Shown: in pieces, positions 1 to 6,673 of the stretch
How the letters are laid out: the number at the start of each line of letters is the position of its first letter
Position numbering within the stretch: position 1 is the stretch's first letter
Assembly (NCBI GenBank): GCA_040878345.1
Contig: JBBDML010000027.1
Location: 3,410 to 67,409, forward strand
Origin: ZC4RG35 sp040878345
Lineage (GTDB): Bacteria; Actinomycetota; Acidimicrobiia; Spongiisociales; ZC4RG35
Length of the DNA: 64,000 nucleotides
Direction of reading: 5' to 3'
Program-made: the position numbers and the translations under genes
Notes under the pieces: generated by a model
What the model saw: the letters and a program-made list of their open reading frames with translations, nothing else
What the model was told of the DNA's origin: nothing
Databases searched by the model: none

Positions 1-1
1 C

Positions 2-127
2 TTCGCCAACGAGGGGCCGACACTCAAGCGGTTCCGGCCACGGGCACGGGGGCGGGCAACCAGCATTCACAAGCGAACCTGCCACATCACCATCGTGGTG
101 GCGGAGAAGGACCGGGAGGTCACCTGA
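2..127 (+). CDS. rplV: 50S ribosomal protein L22 (C-terminal end, partial)
   Basis: Only the last 41 codons are present. The tail contains RFRPRARGRA and HKRTCHITIVV, the conserved C-terminal hook and strand of L22, which reaches the polypeptide exit tunnel. The TGA stop at 125-127 overlaps the ATG of rpsC, the usual coupling in the S10 operon (rplV-rpsC-rplP). The 5' part lies outside the window. Confidence 0.93.
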   Translation, partial: FANEGPTLKRFRPRARGRATSIHKRTCHITIVVAEKDREVT

Positions 128-1344
128 TGGGTCAGAAAGTAAGCCCCTACTCCTTCCGGATCGGGGTGGCCACCGACTGGAAGTCGAAGTGGTTCACCCA
201 GCGCGAATACAGCGATTTCGTCAACGAGGACTGGCGGATTCGGCATTACCTCGGCAACGAGCTGAGTCGCGGTGCGGTGTCACGCATCGACATCGAGCGC
301 ACCAGGGATCGACTCATCGTCGACATCCACACCGCCCGCCCTGGGGTCGTCATCGGTCGCAAGGGCGCAGAGGCCGAGCGGCTCCGCGATGGCCTCGAGT
401 CGATGACCGGTCGTCGGATCAAGCTCAACATCAATGAGGTCAAGGACCCCGATCTCGACGCTGCTCTCCTCGCCAGGGGCGTGGCCGACCAGATCGAGAA
501 CCGGATCGCCTTCCGTCGCGCCATGAAACGTGCGGTGGCAGCCGCCCTGAAGGCGGGTGCCGAGGGAGTCAGGGTTGAGTGCAAGGGTCGTCTCGGTGGC
601 GCCGAGATGGGTCGTCGCGAGTGGTACCGGGAGGGTCGTGTTCCTCTCCACACTCTGCGTGCCGACATCGACTTCGGCACCGCCACCGCCCGGACCACGG
701 TTGGCGCCATCGGCGTCAAGGTGTGGGTGTATCGGGGTGAGGTGATCGAGTCGGGCCGGGTCTCTGGCGAGCGGATCGCCGCCGAGGCCGATCTGGCCAC
801 AGGTGGGCCTGCCCGACGCACCCAGAAGAGTCTCAAGTCCCGAGCCGAAGAGGCTGCCGGCGGCGAGGCCAAGCCACGTCTCATCGAGGCCGGTGGTGGC
901 AAGCGCCCGGTCCAGGCCACCGGTGAGAAGCCAGGTGGTCGCAAGTTGATCGAGGCCGGCGGGGGACGTCGCCCCACCGCCGCCGAAGCCAAGGTCCAGT
1001 ACGTCAGCGCCCAGGAGGAGCAGGTGGTCGAGGAGACCGTGCCTGGTCTCGAGGTCGAGGAAGTCGAGGCCATGGTCGAGGAGAGCATGGTCCCCGAGGC
1101 CGTGGCGGTTCCCGTGGTCGCCGACGCCTCGGACATGGTCGAGGAGACCGTGGTCCCCGAGCCCGTGGCGGTTCCCGAGGTCGCCGACATCTCGGACATG
1201 GTCGAGGAGACCGTGGTCCCCGAGCCCGTGGCGGTTCCTCCGGTCGACGCCACCATGGACAAGGTCGAGGAGATCGAGGCGCCCGAGGCCGTGGCGGTTC
1301 CCGAGGTCGAGGTCGAAGCCCCGGCCGGATCGGAGGAGGAATGA
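127..1344 (+). CDS. rpsC: 30S ribosomal protein S3 with long repetitive acidic tail
   Basis: S3 lies at the mRNA entry of the 30S head. Residues 1-210 form the normal protein: MGQKVSPYSFRIG at the start, a KH domain with the VIGRKG loop near residue 78, and the C-terminal S3 domain with RVECKGRLGGAEMGRREW. Total length is 405 residues against roughly 210-280 for most S3 proteins. Residues about 215-300 are basic and low complexity, with KPRLIEAGGGKRP and RKLIEAGGGRRP as a short duplication. Residues 316-399 are four 21-residue acidic Val/Glu/Pro-rich repeats. The start overlaps the rplV stop. The extension is in frame with no frameshift, and the stop is followed by a GTACC array before rplP. 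Confidence 0.95.
   Translation: MGQKVSPYSFRIGVATDWKSKWFTQREYSDFVNEDWRIRHYLGNELSRGAVSRIDIERTRDRLIVDIHTARPGVVIGRKGAEAERLRDGLESMTGRRIKLNINEVKDPDLDAALLARGVADQIENRIAFRRAMKRAVAAALKAGAEGVRVECKGRLGGAEMGRREWYREGRVPLHTLRADIDFGTATARTTVGAIGVKVWVYRGEVIESGRVSGERIAAEADLATGGPARRTQKSLKSRAEEAAGGEAKPRLIEAGGGKRPVQATGEKPGGRKLIEAGGGRRPTAAEAKVQYVSAQEEQVVEETVPGLEVEEVEAMVEESMVPEAVAVPVVADASDMVEETVVPEPVAVPEVADISDMVEETVVPEPVAVPPVDATMDKVEEIEAPEAVAVPEVEVEAPAGSEEE
1072..1323 (+). repeat. Four tandem 63-bp repeats inside rpsC
   Basis: Four exact-length units (1072-1134, 1135-1197, 1198-1260, 1261-1323) encode 21-residue repeats of the form (M/K)VEE..(V/A)PE(A/P)VAVP followed by a variable acidic end. Units 2 and 3 are nearly identical at DNA level, while units 1 and 4 are more diverged. 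The 63-bp period keeps the reading frame. Confidence 0.93.
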
Positions 1345-1390
1345 CGAGTCGCATCGCTCGGGAGCACAAGCCCTCGCTGCGCTCGATCGG

Positions 1391-1460
1391 ACCCGGTACC
1401 CGGTACCCGGCATCAAGTTCTAGCGCGGTCCAGGTACCAGGTACCAGGTACCAGCTACCC
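1391..1460. repeat. GTACC heptamer array between rpsC and rplP
   Basis: The spacer contains CCCGGTACCCGGTACCCGG, then AGGTACC repeated three times and AGCTACC, all with a 7-bp period. Closely related arrays occur at 6071-6087, 6570-6641 and 15846-15921. Each unit holds the palindrome GGTACC or the variant AGTACC. No coding role is visible. Confidence 0.8.
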
Positions 1461-1492
1461 AACCTGGTTCGGCTCCTGAAAGGAGACGAACC

Positions 1493-1906
1493 ATGTTGAT
1501 GCCGAAGAGGACCAAGCACCGCAAGGTGCATCGGGGCCGGAGGACGGGTGTCGCCAAGGGCGGCACCCAGGTCAACTTTGGTGAGTACGGGCTCCAGGCG
1601 GTCGAATCCGGTTGGATCACGGCCCGCCAGATCGAGGCCAGTCGTGTCGCCATCACCCGCGCGGTAAAGCGTGGCGGGAAGGTGTGGATCACCATCTTCC
1701 CCGACAAGCCGGTCACCCAGAAGCCCGCTGAGACCCGCATGGGGTCGGGCAAGGGCAACCCGGAGTTCTGGGTCGCCGTGGTCAAGCCAGGTCGGGTCAT
1801 GTTCGAGCTCGCCGGCGTCCCCGAGGAACTGGCGCGCGAGGCCATGAGGAAGGCCGGCCACAAGTTGCCTATCAGGACCCGATTCGTGACCAGGGAGGAC
1901 GTATGA
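1493..1906 (+). CDS. rplP: 50S ribosomal protein L16
   Basis: 137 residues, the usual length. L16 binds near the A site and the 5S rRNA region of the large subunit. Diagnostic stretches are MLMPKRTKHRKVHRGRR, GGKVWITIFPDKPVTQKP and MGSGKGNPEFWVAVVKPG. The ATG at 1493 follows a clear AAAGGAG at 1479-1485. Its stop overlaps the rpmC start by 4 bases, as expected within the S10 operon. It sits 148 bases after rpsC, an unusual gap filled by the GTACC array. Confidence 0.97.
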   Translation: MLMPKRTKHRKVHRGRRTGVAKGGTQVNFGEYGLQAVESGWITARQIEASRVAITRAVKRGGKVWITIFPDKPVTQKPAETRMGSGKGNPEFWVAVVKPGRVMFELAGVPEELAREAMRKAGHKLPIRTRFVTREDV

Positions 1907-2121
1907 CCGCCTCCGAACTGCGCGAGATGAGCAACGAGGAGCTGGCCGAAGCCCTTGCCGAGGCCAAGGAAGAGCGGTTCAACCTGCGATTCCAGGTTGC
2001 CACCAACCAGCTCGACAACACGGCCCGCCTGACCGCGGTGAAGAAAGACATCGCCCGCATCCTCACAGTGAAGCGTGAGCGTGAGCTGGCGCCGGTCTCC
2101 GGTGCCGGAGAGAGTGCCTGA
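1903..2121 (+). CDS. rpmC: 50S ribosomal protein L29
   Basis: 72 residues, a two-helix protein near the exit tunnel that forms part of the docking site for trigger factor and SRP. The sequence has SNEELAEALAEAKEERFNLRFQ and the NTARLTAVKKDIARI helix typical of L29. The ATG overlaps the rplP stop (ATGA) and the stop overlaps the rpsQ start by one base, so translation is probably coupled. Confidence 0.95.
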   Translation: MTASELREMSNEELAEALAEAKEERFNLRFQVATNQLDNTARLTAVKKDIARILTVKRERELAPVSGAGESA

Positions 2122-2387
2122 TGACAGACAACCAGGCGAGAAGCCGCCGCAAGGTCCGTGTCGGCGTGGTCGTCTCCGACAGTCGTGACAAGACGGTCAC
2201 CGTCGAGGTGCCCTCCTCGGCTAAGCACCCGCGCTACGACAAGATCGTCCGTCGCACCACCAAGCTCCATGCCCACGACGAGGCCAACGACGCCCATGTC
2301 GGCGACACGGTCCGGATCATCGAGACCCGACCCCTGTCCAAGCAGAAGAGGTGGCGGGTCATCGAGGTAGTGGAGCGTGCCAGGTGA
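2121..2387 (+). CDS. rpsQ: 30S ribosomal protein S17
   Basis: 88 residues. An OB-fold protein that binds 16S rRNA early in 30S assembly. Recognised by RKVRVGVVVSDSRDKTVTVEV, HPRYDKIVRRTTKLHAHDE, VGDTVRIIETRPLSKQKRW. It starts on the last base of the rpmC stop and ends inside the rplN start (GTGA overlap). This is the normal actinobacterial order rpmC-rpsQ-rplN. Confidence 0.96.
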   Translation: MTDNQARSRRKVRVGVVVSDSRDKTVTVEVPSSAKHPRYDKIVRRTTKLHAHDEANDAHVGDTVRIIETRPLSKQKRWRVIEVVERAR

Positions 2388-2752
2388 TCCAACAGGAGAC
2401 CCGTCTCAAGGTGGCGGACAACACCGGGGCCCGGGAGGTGCTCTGCATCCGCGTCCTCGGTGGATCATCGCGCCGCTATGCCGCCATCGGTGACGTGATC
2501 GTCGCCGCTGTCAAGGACGCCAGCCCCGGGGGCACGGTCAAGAAGGGCGACGTGGTCAAGGCGGTGGTGGTCAGGACCAAGAAGGAGTCACGACGCGCCG
2601 ATGGCACCTATATCCGATTCGATGACAACGCCTGCGTGATCATCGACAACAACCAGCAACCTCGTGGCACCCGCATCTTCGGCCCGGTGGCCAGAGAGCT
2701 GCGTGATCGTCGCTTCATGCGGATCGTGTCGCTGGCGCCGGAAGTGCTGTGA
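2384..2752 (+). CDS. rplN: 50S ribosomal protein L14
   Basis: 122 residues, exactly the usual L14 length when translation starts at GTG 2384, giving V/MIQQETRLKVADNTGAREV. The ATG at 2351 in the same frame would add 11 unrelated residues from within rpsQ and is rejected. GSSRRYAAIGDVIVAAVKDA and a C-terminal RIVSLAPEVL are characteristic. L14 lies at the inter-subunit interface. The TGA stop at 2750-2752 is also the first base triplet of a repeated element (see 2750-2885). Confidence 0.96.
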   Translation: MIQQETRLKVADNTGAREVLCIRVLGGSSRRYAAIGDVIVAAVKDASPGGTVKKGDVVKAVVVRTKKESRRADGTYIRFDDNACVIIDNNQQPRGTRIFGPVARELRDRRFMRIVSLAPEVL

Positions 2753-2885
2753 TGATGCCGGCCGACTTCGCCCAAATGGCTCCAGTACGACGAGGTCCTC
2801 GGGCTGCCGGGGGTTCACCCTCAGTTGGCGGCGGCTGCGCTACGACCGTCGGGCGAACAGACGCCGGTCGGCCGTGGCTACCGCA
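2750..2885. repeat. Dispersed inverted-repeat element, copy A (rplN-rplX spacer)
   Basis: This spacer shares two blocks with 7985-8125. The 5' block (2750-2773) matches 22 of 24 bases, and the 3' block (2847-2871, with GAACAGACGCCGGTCGG) matches 24 of 25. The two blocks are partly complementary: GGCCGACTTCGCCC can pair with GGGCGAA plus, after a bulge, GTCGGCC. In copy B the pair TTCGCCC/GGGCGAA has become TTTGCCC/GGGCAAA, so pairing is kept. The middle is more diverged. It begins at the stop of rplN and ends just before the Shine-Dalgarno of rplX. Normally rplN and rplX are nearly adjacent. Confidence 0.75.
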
Positions 2886-2903
2886 CTCGTCGGAGGTCGC
2901 TTC

Positions 2904-3209
2904 ATGAAGCTCAAAGCAGGTGACAAGGTGATGGTGGTTGCCGGCAAGGATGCCGGCAAGGAGTCGCGCATCGCCCGCGTCTACCCCGACAAGGGCAAGG
3001 TTCTGGTCGAGGGGGTCAATACCGCCAAGCGGCACACCAAGCCGACCGGGAGCACCATGCAGGGCGGGATCATCGACCGTGACATGCCGATCGACGCTTC
3101 CAACGTGATGATCATCTGCGAGAAGTGCGGTCCGACCCGGATCGGACACCGATTCGACGACCAGGGTGTTAAGCACCGTATCTGTGTCAAATGCGAGGGC
3201 GACCTGTGA
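2904..3209 (+). CDS. rplX: 50S ribosomal protein L24
   Basis: 101 residues. An assembly-initiating protein with a KOW domain: MKLKAGDKVMVVAGKDAGKE at the start, then GKVLVEGVNTAKRHTKP. The C-terminal CEKCGPTRIGHRF...KHRICVKC has a pair of CxxC motifs, a probable zinc site found in some bacterial L24 proteins. The start ATG at 2904 follows GGAGG at 2892-2896. A longer frame reaching back to 2664 is a read-through of the repeat and of rplN. The stop overlaps the rplE start. Confidence 0.96.
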   Translation: MKLKAGDKVMVVAGKDAGKESRIARVYPDKGKVLVEGVNTAKRHTKPTGSTMQGGIIDRDMPIDASNVMIICEKCGPTRIGHRFDDQGVKHRICVKCEGDL

Positions 3210-3769
3210 GCTATCAGCCACGTCTCAAGGTCAGGTACCGGGAGGAAGTCGCACCCAAGCTCAAAGAGGAGCTGGGGCTGGTCAATGTGATGCAGGTGCC
3301 CACCTTGGAGAAGATCGTGCTCAACATGGGGCTCGGTGAGGCGATCAACGACAAGAAGGCCATCGATGAGGCACTCGATGAGTTGGGCCTGATCGCCGGA
3401 CAGAAGCCGCGGGTCAACCGTGCCCGCAAGTCGATCGCCAACTTCAAGGTCAGGGAAGGGATGCCCATAGGGGTGTCGGTCACCCTCAGGGGTGCCCGCA
3501 TGTGGGAGTTCTTCGACCGGCTACTGGCCGTGGCCATCCCCAGGGTCCGTGACTTCCGTGGTCTCAACCCCAGGGCATTCGACGGGCGGGGCAACTACAG
3601 CGTCGGGGCGTCAGAGCAGCTGATCTTCCCCGAGATCGACTTCGACAATGTGACCACAACCCGTGGCCTCAACATCACGATCGTCACGACTGCCGACAAC
3701 GACGAGCAGGGCAAGGCCCTGCTCGATGCCTTCGGATTCCCTTTCCGCAAGGTCCAGGTCGAGGTCTGA
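3206..3769 (+). CDS. rplE: 50S ribosomal protein L5
   Basis: 187 residues. L5 binds 5S rRNA and contacts the P-site tRNA. The GTG at 3206 overlaps the rplX stop (GTGA) and yields M-SYQPRLKVRYREEV, matching the family start. Key stretches are VPTLEKIVLNMGLGEA, KPRVNRARKSIANFK, GVSVTLRGARMWEF and FPEIDFDNVTTTRGLNITIV. An in-frame ATG at 3191 lies inside rplX and would add five residues. Confidence 0.96.
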   Translation: MSYQPRLKVRYREEVAPKLKEELGLVNVMQVPTLEKIVLNMGLGEAINDKKAIDEALDELGLIAGQKPRVNRARKSIANFKVREGMPIGVSVTLRGARMWEFFDRLLAVAIPRVRDFRGLNPRAFDGRGNYSVGASEQLIFPEIDFDNVTTTRGLNITIVTTADNDEQGKALLDAFGFPFRKVQVEV

Positions 3770-3781
3770 GGAGGGAAATGA

Positions 3782-3967
3782 ATGGCTAAGAAATCAATGA
3801 TCGCCAAGGCAAACCGCACGCCGAAGTTCAAGGTGCGCGGTTACAACCGGTGCAGCAGGTGCGGGAGGGCCCGTGCTTACTTGCGGGACTTCGGCATGTG
3901 TCGAATCTGCGTTCGTGAACTGGCGTCCCGCGGCGAGCTCCCTGGTGTGAGAAAGGCCTCATGGTGA
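3782..3967 (+). CDS. rpsN: 30S ribosomal protein S14, zinc-binding short form
   Basis: 61 residues, the short type Z form (also called rpsZ). MAKKSMIAKANRTPKFKVR is followed by CSRCGRARAYLRDFGMCRIC, the CxxC-x12-CxxC zinc site at residues 24-43, and the conserved end RELASRGELPGVRKASW. The long zinc-free S14 lacks this site. RBS GAGGAGGG lies at 3769-3776. The TGA overlaps the rpsH start. Confidence 0.96.
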   Translation: MAKKSMIAKANRTPKFKVRGYNRCSRCGRARAYLRDFGMCRICVRELASRGELPGVRKASW

Positions 3968-4365
3968 GTGTGGTCACCGATCCGATCGCAGACATGTTGA
4001 CCCGCATCCGAAACGCAGTGGCGGTGGGACATGAGCGCGTCGTCATGCCGGCCTCCAAGATGAAGGTCGGGATTGCCCAGATCCTGGTCGACGAGGGCTT
4101 CATCGATCGCTTCGAGCTGAACGGGGACGGCCAACGTCGCCATCTCGAGCTGGTGCTCCGGTATGGCGAGCGTCGTCGTCCGGCCATCCTCGGGATCAAG
4201 CGGGTGTCCCGTCCCGGACATCGGGTCTACCGGGGGGCTCTCGAGCTTCCCCGTGTCCAGGGTGGCATAGGGGTCGCCGTCGTCTCCACCAGCCAGGGCC
4301 TTCTGCCCGACCGTGAAGCCAGGCGCCGTCGCCTCGGTGGCGAGATCGTGTGCGAGGTCTGGTGA
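3961..4365 (+). CDS. rpsH: 30S ribosomal protein S8
   Basis: 134 residues. S8 binds the central domain of 16S rRNA and in many bacteria represses the spc operon. VTDPIADMLTRIRNAVAVGH, PASKMKVGIAQILVDEGFI, LKYGE-like VLRYGERRRPAILGIKRVS and VVSTSQGLLPDREARRRRLGGEIVCEVW are diagnostic. The ATG at 3961 overlaps the rpsN stop. A GTG at 3964 is possible. Confidence 0.96.
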   Translation: MVSVVTDPIADMLTRIRNAVAVGHERVVMPASKMKVGIAQILVDEGFIDRFELNGDGQRRHLELVLRYGERRRPAILGIKRVSRPGHRVYRGALELPRVQGGIGVAVVSTSQGLLPDREARRRRLGGEIVCEVW

Positions 4366-4366
4366 G

Positions 4367-4903
4367 ATGAGCCGTATCGGGAAGATGCCGGTGGTGGTGC
4401 CCGCTGGGGTCGAAGTCGAGGTAAAGGGGAGCAACATCACCGTCAAGGGTGCCAGGGGCACGCTGACCCGCGAGTTTCATGAGCGGATGGGCTTCGAGGT
4501 GGAGGACGGGAGCCTGACCGTGACCCGCCCCGATGACAGCCGGGAGTCCCGCGCCCTTCACGGGCTGAGCCGCGCCCTGCTCAACAACATGGTTGTCGGG
4601 GTCGCCGAAGGCTTCACCAAAGCCCTCGAGATCCATGGTGTCGGGTATCGCGCCGCCATGAATGGCAACGACATCGAGCTCCTGGTGGGATACAGCCACC
4701 CGGTCATGGTGGCGGCGCCGGAGGGGATCACATTCGAGGTGCCCGAGCCCACCCGGATCAGTGTCTCGGGGATCGACAAGGAGCAGGTGGGTCAGGTCGC
4801 CGCCGACATTCGCAAGGTTCGCCCGCCTGAGCCCTACAAGGGCAAGGGGATCAGGTACGCCGGGGAGCAAGTCCGCCGCAAGGCCGGGAAGGCAGGTAAG
4901 TGA
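4367..4903 (+). CDS. rplF: 50S ribosomal protein L6
   Basis: 178 residues from ATG 4367, the standard length. A duplicated-domain protein at the base of the L7/L12 stalk. MSRIGKMPVVVPAGVEVEV opens the first repeat. LEIHGVGYRAAMNGNDIELL and YSHPVMVAAPEGI belong to the second, and KIRPPEPYKGKG-like VRPPEPYKGKGIRYAGE is the conserved C-terminal signature. The in-frame ATG at 4313 lies inside rpsH and is rejected. It starts one base after the rpsH stop. Confidence 0.96.
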   Translation: MSRIGKMPVVVPAGVEVEVKGSNITVKGARGTLTREFHERMGFEVEDGSLTVTRPDDSRESRALHGLSRALLNNMVVGVAEGFTKALEIHGVGYRAAMNGNDIELLVGYSHPVMVAAPEGITFEVPEPTRISVSGIDKEQVGQVAADIRKVRPPEPYKGKGIRYAGEQVRRKAGKAGK

Positions 4904-5256
4904 TGAGGGGCTCGCGCCAGGACGCCCGTCAGCGTCGCCACACCCGGGTCCGGAAGCGGGTGCGTGGCACCGCGGAGCGCCCGCGTCTCGCTGTCTACCG
5001 GAGCAACCGGTACATCTACGCACAGGTGATCGACGACATCATGGGCCGCACCTTGGTAGCCGCTTCCTCACAAGAGTCGGATCTCAGGGACAATGCCCTC
5101 AACATCGACACCGCCGCCAAGGTTGGTGCGCTGCTGGGCAGCCGGGCCAAGGATGCCGGGGTGAGCACCGTGGTGTTCGACCGTGGCGGATACAAGTACC
5201 ACGGGAAGCTAAAGGCTCTCGCCGATGCGGCTCGCGAGGCAGGACTGGAGTTCTAA
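4903..5256 (+). CDS. rplR: 50S ribosomal protein L18
   Basis: 117 residues. Binds 5S rRNA with L5 and L25. The sequence has RRHTRVRKRVRGTAERPRLAV, YRSNRYIYAQVIDD, LGSRAKDAGVSTVVFDRGGYKYHGK and a C-terminal LADAAREAGLEF, all classical L18. The ATG at 4903 shares a base with the rplF stop. A GTG at 4900 directly upstream is an equally possible start. The stop TAA overlaps the rpsE ATG. Confidence 0.95.
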   Translation: MRGSRQDARQRRHTRVRKRVRGTAERPRLAVYRSNRYIYAQVIDDIMGRTLVAASSQESDLRDNALNIDTAAKVGALLGSRAKDAGVSTVVFDRGGYKYHGKLKALADAAREAGLEF

Positions 5257-5840
5257 TGGCACGTCAGCAACGTCCGGGCTCGGAGCAGAGCCAGTACGAC
5301 GAGAGGGTGATCCAGATCAACCGCGTCGCCAAAGTGGTCAAGGGTGGCCGTCGGTTCAGCTTCACCGCCCTGGTGGTGGTGGGTGACGGCGCCGGCAAGG
5401 TGGGGATTGGCTACGGGAAGGCCCGTGAGGTGCCCGCTGCGATCCAGAAGGCGATCGAGACCGCCAGGCGTGACATGTCCTATATCCCGATGGCAGGCCA
5501 GACGGTGGTCCATGACGTCACCGGGATCCATGGCGCTTCGAGGGTCCTGATCAAGCCGGCGGCACCGGGGACCGGCGTTATCGCCGGTGGCGCGGTCCGC
5601 CAGATCCTGGAGGCTGCCGGCGTCAAGGACGCCTTGGCCAAGTCGCTGGGGTCGCCCACACACCTCAACGTGGCCAAGGCAGCCATCAACGGGCTGCGCA
5701 GTCAGAGGCGCCCCGACGAGGTCGCCAGGCTTCGGGGCAAGAAGGTGGAGGACATCGTCCCTCCGGGCCTGCTTGCCGCCTACAACTCCTCAGAGGCGAT
5801 GCGCGCCCAGGCGAACATGAAGACCGGCAACGATGGTTGA
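5256..5840 (+). CDS. rpsE: 30S ribosomal protein S5
   Basis: 194 residues from ATG 5256. S5 helps decoding fidelity and mRNA unwinding. RVAKVVKGGRRFSFTALVVVGD and the double-stranded RNA binding fold, GKVGIGYGKAREVPAAIQKA, then GTGVIAGGAVRQILEAAGVKD and SLGSPTHLNVAKAAINGL identify it. A frame extending back to 4662 is a shadow of rplF and rplR. It overlaps rpmD by 8 bases. Confidence 0.96.
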   Translation: MARQQRPGSEQSQYDERVIQINRVAKVVKGGRRFSFTALVVVGDGAGKVGIGYGKAREVPAAIQKAIETARRDMSYIPMAGQTVVHDVTGIHGASRVLIKPAAPGTGVIAGGAVRQILEAAGVKDALAKSLGSPTHLNVAKAAINGLRSQRRPDEVARLRGKKVEDIVPPGLLAAYNSSEAMRAQANMKTGNDG

Positions 5841-6027
5841 GCACGACACCAAGACGGTGAAGATCACCCTGAGGAAATCGGTGATCGGTGAGAAGCCGAA
5901 GACCAGGGCCACCATCCACGCCCTTGGTCTCCGCAAGATCGATCAGACCGTTCAGCAGACGGACACACCCGGGCTGCGGGGGATGTTGATAAAGGTTCAA
6001 CACCTGGTGGAGGTGGATGAGAGTTGA
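5833..6027 (+). CDS. rpmD: 50S ribosomal protein L30
   Basis: 64 residues. TKTVKITLRKSVIGEKPKTRA and HALGLRKIDQTVQQTDTPGLRGMLIKVQHLVEV match the bacterial L30 core. The start overlaps the end of rpsE. The stop TGA ends at 6027, immediately before a poly-G tract and the sequence gap, so the protein itself is complete. Confidence 0.95.
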   Translation: MVEHDTKTVKITLRKSVIGEKPKTRATIHALGLRKIDQTVQQTDTPGLRGMLIKVQHLVEVDES

Positions 6028-6059
6028 GGGGGGGGGGGGGGGGGGGNNNNNNNNNNCCC
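6028..6059. other. Assembly gap flanked by homopolymer
   Basis: Nineteen G (6028-6046), ten N (6047-6056) and CCC make up this stretch. A fixed run of 10 N is a scaffolding join of unknown true size. The poly-G looks like an assembly or sequencing artefact. A GTACC array follows directly at 6071, so the gap may hide more of the same repeat. Confidence 0.95.
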
Positions 6060-6070
6060 GGCCCGGCACT

Positions 6071-6087
6071 GGGTACCTGGTACTTGG
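6071..6087. repeat. Short GTACC array upstream of rplO
   Basis: GGGTACCTGGTACTTGG contains two heptamer units of the GTACC family. It lies directly after the gap and just before the Shine-Dalgarno of rplO. The array is probably truncated by the gap. Confidence 0.6.
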
Positions 6088-6098
6088 AAAGAGATGAT

Positions 6099-6557
6099 AT
6101 GACTGAAGAGAAGAACCAGCTCAAGCTGCATCACCTGGCTCCGGCCCAAGGGTCGAAGAAGGACAGGACCCGGGTGGGCCGCGGCGAAGGCGGGAAACGT
6201 GGCAAGACCGCCGGTCGTGGGACCAAGGGCCTCAAGGCTCGGAACAGCGTGCGCCCCGGGTTCGAGGGCGGCCAGACCCCCCTCGCCATGCGACTTCCCA
6301 AGATGAAGGGTTTCAAGAACCCGAACAAGGTCGAGTTCGCCATCGTCAACCTCTCGGCGCTGGCCGGTTTCGAAGCGGGCAGCGAGGTGACGCCCGAGGC
6401 TTTGAGGGAGAGGGGCCTGATACGTCATCGGGGCCAGGTCAAGGTCCTCGCCGAAGGTGACCTCGATCGGGCCCTGAGAGTCAAGGCCCACGCCTTCAGC
6501 AAGGCGGCCGCCACCAAGATCGAGGCAGCCGGAGGAACGGTTGAGCTCATTTCATGA
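6099..6557 (+). CDS. rplO: 50S ribosomal protein L15
   Basis: 152 residues. A late assembly protein of the large subunit. LKLHHLAPAQGSKKDRTRVGRG, KRGKTAGRGTKGLKAR, RPGFEGGQTPLAMRLPKMKGF are the conserved N-terminal Gly/Arg-rich part. AHAFSKAAATKIEAAGGTVELI is the C-terminal domain. The ATG at 6099 follows GGAAAGAG at 6086-6093. The same frame runs open back through the gap to 6024 but that part is meaningless poly-Gly. A perfect hairpin covers the stop codon. Confidence 0.95.
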   Translation: MTEEKNQLKLHHLAPAQGSKKDRTRVGRGEGGKRGKTAGRGTKGLKARNSVRPGFEGGQTPLAMRLPKMKGFKNPNKVEFAIVNLSALAGFEAGSEVTPEALRERGLIRHRGQVKVLAEGDLDRALRVKAHAFSKAAATKIEAAGGTVELIS

Positions 6558-6568
6558 GCTCAACCGTT
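6536..6568 (+). terminator. Perfect 14-bp hairpin across the rplO stop codon
   Basis: AACGGTTGAGCTCA (6536-6549), loop TTTCA, TGAGCTCAACCGTT (6555-6568). All 14 pairs match and the TGA stop lies in the 3' arm. No U-tract follows, so it is a weak candidate for intrinsic termination. It may instead act as a processing or mRNA-stability signal between rplO and secY. Confidence 0.5.
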
Positions 6569-6569
6569 C

Positions 6570-6641
6570 AGTACTTGGTACTGAATACTTGATACTGAGA
6601 AAGGCGCCCTGTCCAAGTACCAGGTACCAAGTACCAAGTAC
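6570..6641. repeat. GTACC arrays in opposed orientation, rplO-secY spacer
   Basis: AGTACTTGGTACTGAATACTTGATACT on one side and AAGTACCAGGTACCAAGTACCAAGTACG on the other are heptamer arrays in inverse orientation, separated by about 15 bases. They could fold into a second hairpin directly after the rplO stop hairpin. The spacer is 116 bases long, where spc operons usually have near-adjacent genes. Confidence 0.75.
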
Positions 6642-6673
6642 GTCCCGACACGACACATAGGTCCCCACCAACG

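Noticed and set aside
246..1416. Long minus-strand open frames opposite rpsC
   Set aside because: They arise from the high GC content and the repeats of rpsC, show no RBS or family similarity, and lie fully opposite a certain gene.
6024..6098. Extension of rplO upstream through the gap
   Set aside because: The frame reads poly-Gly from the G tract and unknown residues from N. L15 begins at ATG 6099 with a good RBS.
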